Notes under the pieces: model-generated
The model's input: the letters and a program-made list of their open reading frames with translations, nothing else
The model's database searches: none
What the model was told of the DNA's origin: nothing
Source of the DNA: Zoroaster sp. YZ-2022
Taxonomy: Eukaryota; Echinodermata; Asteroidea; Forcipulatida; Zoroasteridae
Reading direction: 5' to 3'
DNA length: 64,000 nucleotides
Assembly (NCBI GenBank): GCA_029582265.1
Contig: CM055827.1
Span: 37,106,760-37,170,759, forward strand
Part shown: positions 1 through 12,481 of the stretch, piece by piece
Layout: each line of letters begins with the position of its first letter
Numbering within the stretch: the first letter of the stretch is position 1
Program-made: the position numbers and the translations under genes

Positions 1-286
1 GAGCACAACTTACTGAGAAAAAAGAAAAATAGTCATGAAGGTTCAAACGAAAAGTAACCTGATGTATAAATAACAGTGCCCCTATAGCCCAGGTGCGTTT
101 AGTAAGCAAGAAACATGATGATTTTGAGAGCAAATAATTATAGTATTGGAGTTGGTGAGTTGGAGTTACCAATGTTTCCTGCTTCATTTGCCACTTAGAG
201 CTTTTACAATTCTGAATGTTGTTGATTTTTCTTGCCCCAAGTTGTTTTGTCTGTTGGAGCAGAGATGCAAATGATCGTCATCAGTG

Positions 287-404
287 TCATAGTGTAACCT
301 CCTTCTCAGGATTAGTTGCGTTGTCATCCTCGAGAGTGCCTGGATTGCTTAGTTGGCGCGTACTTGATGATTTGTTAACAATATAACACTGCTTCTTCTT
401 ACGC
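287..404 (-). CDS. last coding exon of tandem membrane-protein gene, copy 1 (cytoplasmic tail)
   Basis: Unrecognised family. Reading leftwards, acceptor 'tctcgtcatgcag' is followed by an open frame of 38 codons beginning RKKKQCYIVNKSS and ending ATNPEKEVTL then TGA. The basic start right after a membrane exon is a typical stop-transfer and cytosolic tail. Copy 2 (4837-4960) is 6 nt longer, so the two differ by a whole number of codons, and both end NAT(N/D)PEKEVTL. This frame-keeping divergence is the main evidence that it is coding. No long ORF marks it. Confidence 0.68.
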
Positions 405-1174
405 CTGCATGACGAGAAATATTAAAGGAAAGGTACAACTTTATTTACTATCAGATTATCAAATGAACGAATTATTATCTAAAAACTGTCTTTGTTAGCA
501 CCATCCTGAGAAATTAATTTATCTTAGAGAAAACAAGAGTGTTTAATTTTCAGCTGTTTTCTCAAAAACGTAGGCCTAATCACCTATTGTAACACATTTT
601 CCACAGGTTAGTTGTATGATGTATTTCTTGACTAAGTAGAGGGTTGAAGTGTATGTACGTTCATAATGTGTGAATAAGATAATTCTTTTTGACAAAACCA
701 AAATGTCAGACGGCTTTCAAAAGAATTATAACTCACACACATCCTTGTCATTTCAGTCATTGGTGTATGGAACATAGATAACGTGTCATAACCTATAGGA
801 CTTTAGTTTGTACATTTGTGTCGGGGCTCCAAAAGTCTTTTAAAAGACTTCATTTACTCATTTCAAGCCAAGGGATTACGAAGTGTAGGCCTACATTATT
901 ATATGGAATGGCCGGTGGCAGCTATACGTATACAGATTTTTTTCATTTTTTCATTTCCCCCTTTTTTTGGGGGGGGGGGGGGGACAAAGGGGTACAAAGG
1001 GACACAAGTTTTTGTGTGCCCCAATTTGCCGTGACGGGATGTTCCCCTCCTTTTTCGAGACCCTGGATCCGCCCCTGAAGAAGGGAAAGAGCATCCCTTT
1101 ATAAACCCATTTGGCAATAAATTGTAAGACAAATTAAAACTTCCACCCTTCTTTATTTTCGTTCATATACTCAC

Positions 1175-1325
1175 TGAAGATGTAGACGCACGACGATGAT
1201 CACACCGTGACTGCAAGCAGCAATGATAAGTACAACTACTAAAAGTATCAGCCACCACAAGTTCCACTCTGCAGGAGGAATACTGGTCGTAACATCATCA
1301 GGAGGAACAGTGGTCATAGGATCAT
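1175..1325 (-). CDS. transmembrane exon, copy 1
   Basis: Acceptor 'gttttgtacag', donor 'CA|gtgagt', 151 nt, phase 1 to 2. It encodes a Thr/Pro stalk with repeats of the type DPMTTVPPDD, then the helix LWWLILLVVVLIIAAC. The donor phase joins exactly to the tail exon at 287-404 (CA+G = Gln). Copy 2 is 9 nt shorter and stays in frame. Confidence 0.68.
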
Positions 1326-2913
1326 CTGTACAAAACACATGTATATGCCTATAGGTCTATTTTCTCCGCGAAAATTTAACTGTAATCTTATTTTATAAAC
1401 ATGTACATTGCTTTTTTTTGGGGGGGGGGAGGGGTGGGAACATTGCATTTCTAAAAACAACTATTTGTACAACGAGCGATATTTGAATCCACCGCAGAGC
1501 TTTTTGAGGGAGCTTTGCCTTTTGGATCCGACGCTACAGTATTCACACTAGCTCGATATGGACCCCGTCTCTGTATCGTCAATGTACGTAATTCGCCGCA
1601 CTCGTGAAATGACGCACCTACTTTTGGCTTAGCATTTCTCGGAAAACTTACAAAATTATGGCGTATTACTGGTTGCATAAACTTATCTAAGTCGTGCTTG
1701 TTACAGAAATAAAAATTATAGTGAAATTGTATGATTTACTGGAAAGTTAGTGCTTGTGAAAGTGGAAAAAGTTGTTTAACCACTGATTTTACTAGATACA
1801 AATAGTAAGAGATTTACATGATCTAAATTTTTTTTTCACGAACATCTGTGATTTTATTGTTCTATGCCGTCAACAAGCTGTTGTCTGTGGAAACCAAAAT
1901 ATATGAATGCTTTGCATTTGCAATGATTTTTTTAAAGAAATACTGATCTTCAAAATGTACCCATTCCTTATAGAAGAAGCGAACGAAGAATACTTAATTT
2001 GTTGGTGTTTATTTCGACGGTAGTGTAAAATTATTGAGAAAATGAAACATTAATATCATGGTTATGAAAAGAAATCTTTTATTTGACAAAATGTTAACAG
2101 CATTTTTACACATTTCAAAGTTTTAAAATACTTTTTGAAATTTGTTTAACCACCTTCCATTTTATTGGTCTTTCAAGAATATTGATTAAAAGTTTTGAGA
2201 GCTTCTCCAAATTATACCATTTTATTTTAAAAATCGAAAACAATATTTTTATTTTCAAGATTAAAAACAATTTTACAACCATCTGGAATAAGATGAAGCA
2301 TGATTCAACTGTTTTTCTTCTGAGGTACATTTTCTGTGCCCCCATAAACTTTAACAGTTTGGGGTGAGTCATTATACCAACATCAATTTTCTGATGACTA
2401 CAATTCTGTGCGTCTCAAAAAACGGCGCTCAAGACGTCCACACGTATGATCATGCATTGAAATTCCGCATTTTACAAGATAATCCTTCACTGAAACAAAC
2501 TGAAACACCAAACTGCTAATTTCATTTGTAAGTTACCGTCCAGTTGATTATATATCCTTAGGTGCGTCATTTAGGGTACATTGAGGATATACACGAAGGT
2601 GAAAATCCAACCTGGGCTATACCCCCACATTCCTGCTCGCTTATTTAAAAAAAAAATACGAACGCCCTGAATACAATCTTGGTGCCCATGGGCTCAAACC
2701 CCAGGGGAGGGGGATATATACCCCAATCATTTCATGAGGTGACCAATGCAATACCCCAATATTTCTCAGTTATTTATTCAATTGATATGTTTTTCTGTTT
2801 CTTTGAGCCACTTTTTTAATGTCAAGGAATTTTAATACTAACTTATATCTAACGATATCAAGAGACTATGCTCCTCCAATGATCCATGCACTATGCAAAT
2901 ACAATGTACATAC

Positions 2914-3084
2914 CACAAGAGCATTCGATCAAATCAGCAGCAAAATTGATGCACTCCCCAAAACACGTAAACAGACGAGGAAGTTCTGGTGGTGGCTCTG
3001 TATATGTAGCTGTGCAGTTTCCATCTTCTCCTGGCGACAGACAATACTTCAACAACCCGGCCATATTGAATGACAGTGTATGTC
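2914..3084 (-). CDS. possible cysteine-rich extracellular exon, copy 1
   Basis: Open minus-strand frame ending at a good donor (TGTG|gtatgt) in phase 1, which matches the copy-1 transmembrane exon (G+AT = Asp). It holds six cysteines and one NCT glycosylation site (SPGEDGNCTATYTEPPPEL; ECSC at the end). The acceptor (aataag) is weak, so the left boundary is uncertain, and an overlapping plus-strand frame is also open. Moderate to low confidence. Confidence 0.4.
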
Positions 3085-4163
3085 CTTATTTGCTAATAGA
3101 CAAGTACAATTGACTGAAGAATTCAATTTTGTTTTTTTGACAAGTGAACGTGTACATAACGCACACAAAAGGTTAGCAACGGCAGTGCCCCCTCTATGTC
3201 TTAAATAATTGAATGATCCTAGCGGAAAACACTTAGTTTCTTATCTCACAGAGGCAAGATTACATGCACAGGTGGGAAGATCATACTGTCATTCCTATAT
3301 GATAGAAACATTCGATCCATCCAAATCGAAATCTATAAAATTGAGGATCATGTCAAATACTTCAAGTAAGTTGTGAAATGTTCGAAGAAATTTACTTTCT
3401 ATCCATAAAAAAACGGAAATATCTTGCAAATAACATGGCACTACACGAAAAAAAGGGAATAAGGGCATACAGATATACTGTACGAAACAAATCATCATGA
3501 GGGCGATGGATGATCTTTATGCAAACTACATTTTTATTTACAACGTTTTTTTTTTTTTTATAATTATAAACTTATTATAAACGGAAAGGATATTTTCAGA
3601 AAAGCATAGGGTCTAGTATACACAAACCAGTACTGAGTAATTATAAACGCTGTGTCTCATGATTACGTGAAAAAAATCACCATTTTTAAATGTGCCACAA
3701 CGGCGGAAATACACAAACAAAAATGTTCAAAATATGTAATTGGCTATGTATTAGTCAGTATTTGTCAGTTAAAACCGCCTGTACGATTAAAGGGAATGTA
3801 CCGTACAACAGTGGTTATTTTAAACAAAGAAAAAAGAGAAAAAAAGAGAATAAATAGCTTTTCATACAGCTTTTCATAGTAATGACAGTGTAAAACATCC
3901 CTTGAAGACTTTCTTTCTTATTAAAAGAATTAACGTCTTAATTATAATCAGATCATCATTCAAAGAAAGTAAACATCCTATACCTGTAGACTGAGCAGTT
4001 TTGCCAACTTGTTACTTCTTTCATGGTTCATTCATTTTAAATTAACAACCAAAATTTTTACAAACTCATAAGAGATATTATATAGGCTAATGCAAACTTC
4101 TGTTTATCCCGCATAATAATTGTGAATTCAAGCGGCAATCTATAAAGCTCTATTTATAATGTT

Positions 4164-4328
4164 TATGGTCATTCCAATAAAACAAAGGTTTTGTTAAATG
4201 TACATAAAAATAATTATATTTAAGAATTTTTTAGACACACCGTTATATGGTCATTCCAATAAAACAAAGGTTTTGTCGAATGTACAAAAAAATAATTATA
4301 TTTAAGAATTTTTTTAGACACCCCGTTA
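4164..4328. repeat. 82-bp unit in two tandem copies
   Basis: 'tatggtcattccaataaaac' recurs at 4164 and 4246 with nearly identical following sequence up to 'ttagacac.ccgttat'. Confidence 0.9.
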
Positions 4329-4836
4329 TTGTGCAGAAACGTTCCAAAATGTGAAATGCAAGTGGTGATTGTGCTCGTGAGGGTCTCAATGCGTTACACA
4401 GGTATACAGGGGGCCAGGAGGGGGTTCAAGTGCACCTTTTTATCCCCCATTCCCCCCATCCGCCATTGTCAACGCAAGTTCAGTTTGGGGTCCCCGGTAC
4501 TTTTTGATTTATTTTTTTTAATTTAATTTAAATTTTTTGAACACCTAATAACAGCAACAGATATATATTCACAAGTAAAATAGTCTTGCTATACTTGGTC
4601 AATGGATGAACCCTGATGTATAAATAACAGTGCCCCTATAGCCCAGGTGCGTTTAGTAAGCAAGAAACATGATTTTGAGAGAAAATAATTATAGTATTGG
4701 AGTTGGTGAGTTGGAGTTACCAATGTTTCCTGCTTCATTTGCCACTTAGAGCTTTTACAATTCTGAATGTTGTTGATTTTTCTTGCCCCAAGTTGTTTTG
4801 TCTGTTGGAGCAGAGATGCAATGATCGTCATCAGTA

Positions 4837-4960
4837 TCACAGTGTAACCTCCTTCTCAGGATCAGTTGCGTTGTCATCCTCAGGAATGTCTGTAATGCTT
4901 GTGCGCATAGATGATTTGTTGCGGATGAAGTTAACAAAATAAGACAACTTCTTCTTACGC
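4837..4960 (-). CDS. last coding exon of tandem membrane-protein gene, copy 2 (cytoplasmic tail)
   Basis: Acceptor 'tcttgtcatgcag', 40 codons from RKKKLSYFVNFIRNKSS to DPEKEVTL, then TGA. Paralogue of the exon at 287-404: the first four and last ten or so residues agree and the middle has diverged. AA from the upstream exon plus G gives Lys, so the tail begins KRKKK. Confidence 0.7.
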
Positions 4961-5636
4961 CTGCATGACAAGAAATATTAAAGGAAAGGTACAACTTTAT
5001 TTATTATCAGATTATCAAATGAACGAATTATTATCTAAAAACTGTCTTTGTAATGTTGGTACTAACCATCCTGAGAAATTAATTCATCTTTGAGAAAACA
5101 AGAAGTGTTATGTCGAACTTTTTGAAGGCCTAATTAAAACATAAAAACGTTAACAATTAAACAAAAATAACATTCAGTTGTTTTCTCAAAAACGTAAACA
5201 CCTATTGTGACAAAAAACACAGTTGGTTTTATGATGAAAACTAGAGGGTTGAAATGAACGTACGTTACCAAATGAATGGCGTATGCCTTCCCTTTAACGA
5301 ACACTAGAATATTCATGATATGTGTGCCTATATTTGACGCATCCAAAATGTCAGTGTCAGATAGTTTGCCATTTGCGTCGGGTAATGACTTCATTTACTC
5401 ATTCAAGCGAAGGGACTATACGACGAGTTAGGCATACATTATTATAGGGAAGGGGTGCAAAGAAATTTATTATACGTTTTTGTGTGCCCCTCCTTTTTCG
5501 ACACCCTGGATCCGCCCCTGAATAAGGGAAAGGAACATCCCTTTATAAAGCTAAAGCAGCTCAGAAATACATTTTGACAATACATTGTAAGCCAAATTAT
5601 AACTTGACCATCTTCTTTCTTTTCGTCCATACTCAC

Positions 5637-5778
5637 TTAAGATATAGATACCCGACGATGGTGATGATGAATACAATGCCAGTAGCAATGATAACAAGTA
5701 TTACTATTAGCCCCACGTCCCCTGCAGGAGGAACAGTGGTCATAGGATCATCAGGAGGAATACTGGTCACAGGATCAT
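5637..5778 (-). CDS. transmembrane exon, copy 2
   Basis: Acceptor 'gttttgtacag', donor 'AA|gtgagt', 142 nt, phase 1 to 2. It encodes a stalk with two Pro-Pro repeats (DPVTSIPPDDPMTTVPP) and the helix VGLIVILVIIATGIVFIITI. In copy 1 the two repeat units are in the opposite order (MTTV first), suggesting repeat shuffling or conversion. Confidence 0.7.
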
Positions 5779-6328
5779 CTGTACAAAACACATGTATAGG
5801 CCTATAGGTCTATTACTGTAATCTTATTTGTATAAATATGTACATTGTTTGTTTGTCTGTTTGTTTGTTTGTTAATTTATTTTGGGGGTAATAATGCATT
5901 TCTTTTATTTAAAATACTACGGCTATTTGTTCAAGAAACGATATTTTTTCAATTTTAAACTTTCATTAATTTTGGGGGTAGCCTAATATTGCATTTCTAT
6001 TATTAAAAAAACCCAATTTGTACAAGAAACAATATTTTGAATCCGAAATTTTCGTGATTTGAAGTAACAAAATATGTCCCAGATTGTATCACACAAACTT
6101 AAAGAGACTCTTAGGCGGGCCCTGGACCCCACGCCTCGAGTGGCTTCATGCTGCACACCCTTGCTGGTGATGCACTTGAATATAAAGATGAGTGCAGGCA
6201 ACCACTGAGGGATGTCCCATCGGGGTAAGGGGGAGGTGCCTCCTTTTTGCCATGCCCGCCTTTATTGGAGACCTATGGATCCGCCCTTGATTGACCAATG
6301 GCGTTAAGTTGTATACCTGTAGGTCTAC

Positions 6329-6506
6329 CGCAATCACACAGTGGAGGTGGTGGAAGATACGGCGGTGGACATGACGATGAAATATTTTGGTACTCGTTGG
6401 CTTCTGTCTGACAATATTCCGGGAGCGCTGACCCATGAATTCTGGGTGGATCACATGGTGGATCAGGGTTTATACAAAGCAACATTATTCCTCCGTCTGC
6501 TTCCCA
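6329..6506 (-). CDS. possible proline/cysteine-rich extracellular exon, copy 2
   Basis: Acceptor 'gcatgttttacag', donor G|gtagac at 6329 (or ACAG|gtatac at 6317, four codons longer, same phase). The open frame contains LLCINPDPPCDPP, an NIS glycosylation site and ends PPPPLCDC. It leaves phase 1, as the copy-2 transmembrane exon requires. Five to six cysteines and many prolines fit an extracellular stalk. No family recognised. Confidence 0.42.
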
Positions 6507-6610
6507 CTGTAAAACATGCATGGATTGTATTAGTCTCTATTATAATTAACCAAACAGGGCGTGTAGGCTCTCATCCCAGTCGTATATACCAAACATGTGA
6601 TGAACAAGTT

Positions 6611-6812
6611 CACTGCAAAAACTGAGGTGGTTCAAAACTACACCACTGGTGTTGATATTAAGCAAGTCATCCTATATACCCTGCTAAAACTAGGGTGTTA
6701 AAATAACACCAGTGATTTCATCATTGTTAGTGACCAATATGAACACCCATGGGTGTAGTTTTTAACACAATTTTTGCCGTGAAGAATTAACACTGGTGTT
6801 ATTTTAACACCA
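6611..6812. mobile_element. palindromic MITE with CACTGCAAAAA-type end
   Basis: The left end 'CACTGCAAAAACTGAGGTGG' pairs with the complement of 'ttaacacaatttttgccgtg' near 6781, and the interior holds repeated 'acaccactggtgtt' and 'ggtgttaaaataacacc' palindromes. The CACTG start suggests a CACTA-like family, but no clear target duplication is seen. Confidence 0.5.
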
Positions 6813-7231
6813 ACCCCTCCCCCACTATTTGTGTACGGGTAGGCCTATTGGCGTTGGAAGGGCTACCTATTGTCAGCCTAACCAACATATTAACTCATTG
6901 GCACCGATGTTGTTAATATGGGGAATGCCTCCCCTTCCCCGTGTATAAACTGCTTCAGGAGGTGTCATATTCCCCAGTATCTGATTGCAAGAAATCTTGG
7001 GGAATATTCCCTGGGCATCAAATTCGTTAGAGATGCACTCTCGTATTTTTCTTGAACTTACACAAGTGACCTGTGTTTACAAACGCAGTCACTTGATGCT
7101 ACGTGAGGTTTTCTCTGTGTGTATACGGAACATACATGTACCGATGTTTAACGAAGAGCTATGGCATCGCATCAATTGTTGGCGATGTTATTTTCATATT
7201 TTCACAAGAGTTTAATACATTTCCCAAGAAA

Positions 7232-7405
7232 ATACCAGAGAGCTGCTGTGCTGTCGGCTGCACAAACTGCCGCAAAAAAAGGAGGAAAACGTGCTAAGCC
7301 TAAGGTTTTACAAAATCACCTCAGGTCGAACTCCACTGAGAAAGGAGAAACGCTGCCGGTGGTTCTTGGTGATTCGCCGAGAAGCCTGGAGCAAGAAACC
7401 TATTT
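7232..7405 (+). pseudogene. frameshifted THAP-type zinc-finger relic
   Basis: The first frame reads PESCCAVGCTNCRKKRRK, the CxxxxC start of a THAP domain. After a frame change near 7290 a second frame reads LSLRFYKITSGRTPLRKEKR and then RREAWSKK, the middle of the same fold. The distal Cys-x2-His pair is absent and the initiating Met is Ile. It is probably a remnant of a THAP-bearing transposase or host THAP gene and cannot encode a working finger as it stands. Confidence 0.7.
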
Positions 7406-7774
7406 GTTGATTTTATCAAATTTATCACGTATATACAAGTTCAACCATACACTGTAAAACCATGGCTACGTGAACTGCCTGGCCGACGACGTTTTCCACC
7501 CAGCGGTATGCGCGCGCATTATGTTTTGGTTTAGGTGTGACGTCACAGGTCACATTGACTATAATTTATAGTGAAAAATGTTTATTAATTTTGTAAGTGA
7601 AATATTTGACCCCGATATGTGAAACGCTGCTAATTCCACAGTGCGCAATTACACCAAAGTGGAGCCCCACATGACTAGATTACTTAACCGTCAGAGTATT
7701 TTCCGTGGGGAATTATGCTCACGAAAAGCACTTGGAGAGTGCATCTTTAAAGCCCACTGGTTTACCCTACCCCA

Positions 7775-7850
7775 CAGTGGCGCACCCAAGGGGGGCCTCG
7801 GGGGGCTCGAGCCCCCCCCCCCCAAGGGCCCGCTGATGTTTTATTATTTT
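7775..7850. mobile_element. hAT-like transposon end fragment
   Basis: 'CAGTGGCGCACCCAAGGGGG' followed by G and C runs is the terminal sequence shared with other elements here (for example the complement at 8720-8742). The second end was not located. Confidence 0.45.
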
Positions 7851-8649
7851 TTTTTAAAGAAGGGGCCGGGAAAGAGAGCAAAATCTGAGCCCAAGTCTTG
7901 TCTACAGAGGAGTTCGGCAAGGAGTAGGGCAGTGGTACAAGGGATGGGGACTCAGGAGACTCAAGCTCCCCTCCAAAAGTTTTCCATTTATTCCACTCAC
8001 TATTATATTTTACGGCGTTGCGTATGCATGTGCATGTAAGCTTGAAGGGCCACCAGTATATATAACAAGCATTTTTAGACATTCTCTCCCCCCCCCCCTG
8101 CCATGGTGCACCCTGATCAGGGAGCAGCTTTACTTAATTTTATTTTCATTTTCTGTTGTCCGTTTCTCTTGTTGAGGTCGTTGACTGTCGTTGAGGTTAC
8201 TCGTAAATGTTTTTTAAAATTTAAACACGCCCGCATTATAATCAACTCCTTTCCAGTTTGTACACAATGGCCCAGGATCGGGTTTTAATTTACAAAGATT
8301 ATGCGACACTGTTTTAGCAAACACCGATTGGATAATATTGGGATTTGGTTTTGCCGCCAAATTCGTGTTTGAGAAAATTTAGCTCCGCCCGGAATGATCA
8401 CAAACTTTACGTCCGCGCAATGAAAACATTTAAATATAGAAATCTTGCAGACGAAACAATTAGCTCAAGTTCTTTACATCAAGAGGAGGAAATTATATGG
8501 AAGGTAAAACCCTACGAGTCTGAATCATGTCATAATGTCTTCTTTTTATGACTAGAAACCACCAGGAAACATTTAACATGTGCCGTACGGGTTCACTGAC
8601 GAGCACGATTAGGGACATGGCTACAGCCGCGCCAGCGGTTATGGTTTGC

Positions 8650-8742
8650 GTCCGCCATGTCTCTCCCCCATATTGGATTTCCAAAAAAAAAAAATTTGAG
8701 CCCCCCCCCCCCCCCCCCAATAAAATCCTGGGTGCGACACTG
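8650..8742. mobile_element. hAT-like transposon end with poly(C)
   Basis: Right end 'ATCCTGGGTGCGACACTG' (8725-8742) preceded by a run of 18 C. It is the reverse complement of the CAG(T)G...GCACCCAGG terminal type. Confidence 0.45.
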
Positions 8743-8749
8743 CTACCCC

Positions 8750-11599
8750 ATATACACGTATGGATGATCTGTAGAGTAGACCGAAGAGCAAAGAACGACA
8801 AATTAGAGATAAAAAGTAGGTGGATGAAATCGGGGAATATAATGATTTAAAAGGGATGGATGTCATGGTAACAAGTTCAATTTAGGCTTATAGATAACCA
8901 AAAGGGGAGATGGGTAGACGTCACCTGACCTCTTGATAGAACCACCATTGGAATGAAAAACATAATGTCCATGCTAGTGTATTAACTATACACTATAAAT
9001 TATATACGCTACCAATACCCATCAAAATGGCATGATTATGTTGCTTGTTTTCCCTTGTAAAATAATGAAATCCCATTTTTATTTACCTCTTCATCAGATG
9101 TTGCCTTCAAAGAAAAAAACAAGTTTCTCACATTCGGGCTGATGTTGCTGAATGTACGACTAACATAAGTTCCAAGACCAGGAAACGGAAACCTGGAATA
9201 AGTAATTTTGCGTCCTAATACATTTGTATACAGTATTCAATGTACGGTTTGAAAAGGCTAGATTTATGCATGACTGCATATTTCAGTGTGCGTGTTCTTT
9301 ATTGTTAAATTTAAATAGTGAATTCATGATTTAAACCAGTTAAAGATAAGGTTCTGGATTGGTAATTAAAAAAATAACCAATCGGTCAAATTGCAATGTG
9401 AAAGAGCTGATGATGTATCAATCTTCACAAGATGGTAATGTCATTTTAAGAAAAGATTAATTATTGACAATAAGTTTTACTGGAAAGAGTGCTCTTTCCT
9501 AAAATGTGTTTGAATGAACACAATCATCTGAATACACTGTCAAAATGTTCTCATTATCAACACAATGAAATAAGTTGAAATTTTCACAGGTTGGTTTTTA
9601 TAAATAGGTATTGATTCTTATAAAGTATGGACAATTAATAATCTTGGAATGTCAAGATATTTTAAAATATTACAACTAAACCAAAGGAAATGTTTTGGGA
9701 AACTATCGCTTATGAACAACTTTGTCTACATATGTTGTGTTACGCATATTGATGATCTGATGAAGACAAAACAAATTGACTGTGGGTGGGGTGTCAAAAA
9801 ACAAAATAAATTAATTTAGAAAATGAAGAATAAATTAGATTTGTTTTTATTAAAGACATATTGAGTGTAAGAGCAAACATTCAAACTACAGAATAAAATA
9901 TGTACGTAATTACTAGTATTCTTGTCACGTTTTATGTGCAGAAAATTATGAAATAAAGTAAAACAAAATGTTTCATCCTGATGAGGGCTATCCAAAAGTG
10001 TCTACATTGTCTGCCTCTGGAATACAAAGCATACTCTTGGTGTGGATGGGGGCATTTCAGTCACAACATTTTAACTGTATCTTTTTTTTTCTATAAGCCA
10101 TTATACATACACACTGTTTTTTCTTTAAAAATAATTTTGATAATCTTTGGATAAAGTATTCTCTCACAGGGAAGGGAGTAACCAAAATGGAAATGCCTTG
10201 TGTGAAAATGCCAACAGTTTTGGATGCCCACAAATCTTTCCACCACTTTAAAACGCTCAAGGTTACAGTGGTATTTTACCTTTTTAGAAATATACAATTT
10301 TTTAATACATTTGTGCGCAAAATAACAATTTGTATACACTAATGAACTTATCATTAATTTTTATGGGAATTAATGTTAATTGGATCGTTTGGTACAATCG
10401 TTTGGTACAAATGGTCAAAATGTTTTGTTCAAATATGAAAAAAATCATGAATTTGCAAAGAAAATACATGTAAATGATTTCTTATATATTTCAAAACCTA
10501 AAAAGAAAGGTTTATATAACAAACCATTTCATGGCCTATATGCATGCTGAGCAATAACAAATACATAATAATTATTAGAGTTGTTCACCGATACAAAATC
10601 ATAAATTTCAATGTGATCTCATTTCATGAAACCATTTGCTGTAATATCCTGCTCACTGACAGATACAGAGGGGTTCAAAGGGGCCATGACCAAACCATTT
10701 TGAACCACCATGCCGAACATTTTCATGCATTTCCCCCTTTTTTGCCACTTAGGATCCACCCCCTGCTCATGCTTCTGTACCACCTCACGCCTCTGTACCA
10801 CCAAGATAACGAGACTGGCCAGCTGTTTGGCTTTTGGCCAGCTGTTGTTTGGCTTTTGGCCAGCTTATTCTGCATATACTTGAAAGCACTAATTACTTAT
10901 AAGGGTAAAATAACACCAGATGTTGATTCATTTTCCCTATGGAAGAATTCTATCAACTATCAAAACTAAATATATTGTTAAAATGAGAAAGTAATTGCTA
11001 ACATTAGATGCAGCTTCCTTTGTATCTCTTTCACTTTATATACAACAAAACAAAGATATAAGGAAATAATAAATATCATTTTCCCACTGAAACCAATTAT
11101 TTTAACCATGAAGGTCAAAATTACTTTTGAAAGGCAACTTTTTTTTCAGCTGCTCACATCTTAAAAAGATATTAAAGATATTAATTTTGTTCAAATGATC
11201 ACCATAAATTTGTCAAAACATTACTGCTGCTTAATTATAAACCTTGTCAACATAAGATTATTAAAAAAGATTGACTTCATTAGTCTTTGCAAACAAACAA
11301 TTAGACTAATGTTTATCAGATTTTCTTGTTTGCACTGGTAGTTTTCAAAGCTGGATATAACAGAATTAGTCTTACATGAATGTAAAACTACTATGTAATG
11401 GTCATCATCATTGTGTCTTTCCTGGTATACAATTCAATATTGCACACAAACCCAGTAAAACAAACCCAGTTAACTCAGCAAAATGTACACATGTTATCAT
11501 ATACATGATATGGTTCACACACTCCATAAAGCATTATACTGCTCTCTGTGTAATTATAAGCTTATTGTTTCATTTCCAAAGTGATACAATAATGTATAA
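8750..11599. other. gene-free AT-rich stretch
   Basis: No exon with convincing splice sites was seen on either strand. It holds a diverged dispersed repeat (about 9580-9640, also in Smad4 introns) and a fragment of hAT-type sequence near 10660-10780 with short 'tggccagctg' repeats. Confidence 0.6.
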
Positions 11600-11821
11600 T
11601 TAAAGGGACGGTATTGTCATGGTCAAAGTAGACTTTCAACAGGGCATGGAATCAGTGTCCAAGTTTAAGATGAATGCAGTGACTGAAAATTAATGGTTCA
11701 TTGATGCAGTAGCAACAGTAATATGACCTTATCATATAGGTTATTATGGCAGTCACTGAGTTAATCTAAAAATAACACTCCGATTCCATGTCATGTTGAT
11801 CGTGACGATATTGTTCTTTAA
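11600..11821. mobile_element. TTAA-flanked MITE, copy a
   Basis: TTAA at both ends (11600-11603 and 11818-11821) and inverted ends 'AGGGACGGTATTGTCATGGT' and 'cgtgacgatattgttct'. A second inverted block 'CAACAGGGCATGGAATC' pairs with 'gattccatgtcatgttg'. Such TTAA duplications are typical of piggyBac-type or Kolobok elements. Confidence 0.7.
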
Positions 11822-12481
11822 TACAAATTATGTTCAATATGTTCACTAACAGGTTTATTTGTGTTTTAGTTATCTAAGCATTAAAGCCAGTATACACTTG
11901 CTGATGAAATGTCTTTAAATACATCCAAACTTGGAATCAAGATATGTAATTGTTGTTAAAAAACAAAAAATGCTTTAGTCAAAATGCTTTCAGATTTGTT
12001 GAATACATTCTAATCTAGAATTTTTCTTAGGAAGTTGAAAATTCAGTTGTGAAATTGTTTTAATAATTTTATTAAAATGATAGTAAGATTTCAATGGTTG
12101 TTTGTTACCATCATCAGCTTTGCACTGAGTAAATGTTATGTAAAACTCATTGATCAATAGTGTATAAGAGCTTTGTGAATGTATGGAGTTAGAGGAATCC
12201 GTGAGGATTTGGGGGATAGCAACAGCATCCTGCTCCCTCGTCTTCCCCTGTTCCTCAATAGATCACCCTTCATGTCATGATTACTTCTAGGTGGCAGGGA
12301 CAGGTCATTTCCAATCCCAATTTAGCTGTATCAGTTTTACTTTCCCGTCTCTCCCATCTCTCAAAATTTGCACCTCAAGTAGACTCCTCCCATCAACCTC
12401 TTCCAGGTTAATATGTTGTTCTCACTACTTGTCTTCCTCAGGATTTAATTCAGTTTCTACCTTATGTCTTGTATCTACAGT

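Larger units (their letters stand above)
58..1380. repeat. segmental tandem duplication, left copy
   Basis: Matches 4612-5830 over its length with indels (offset 4554 at the left, 4453 at the right). It includes the tail exon, the intron with a 'CCCTGGATCCGCCCCTG' transposon end at about 1060-1077, and the transmembrane exon. Confidence 0.9.
4612..5830. repeat. segmental tandem duplication, right copy
   Basis: Partner of 58-1380. The same transposon-end fragment lies at 5500-5520, so that insertion predates the duplication. Confidence 0.9.

Noticed and set aside
2886..3113. plus-strand frame with SVYVAVQFPSSPGDRQYFNNP
   Set aside because: It overlaps the minus-strand cysteine-rich frame, which has a phase-compatible donor into a membrane exon; the plus frame has no partner exon. 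The choice is not certain.
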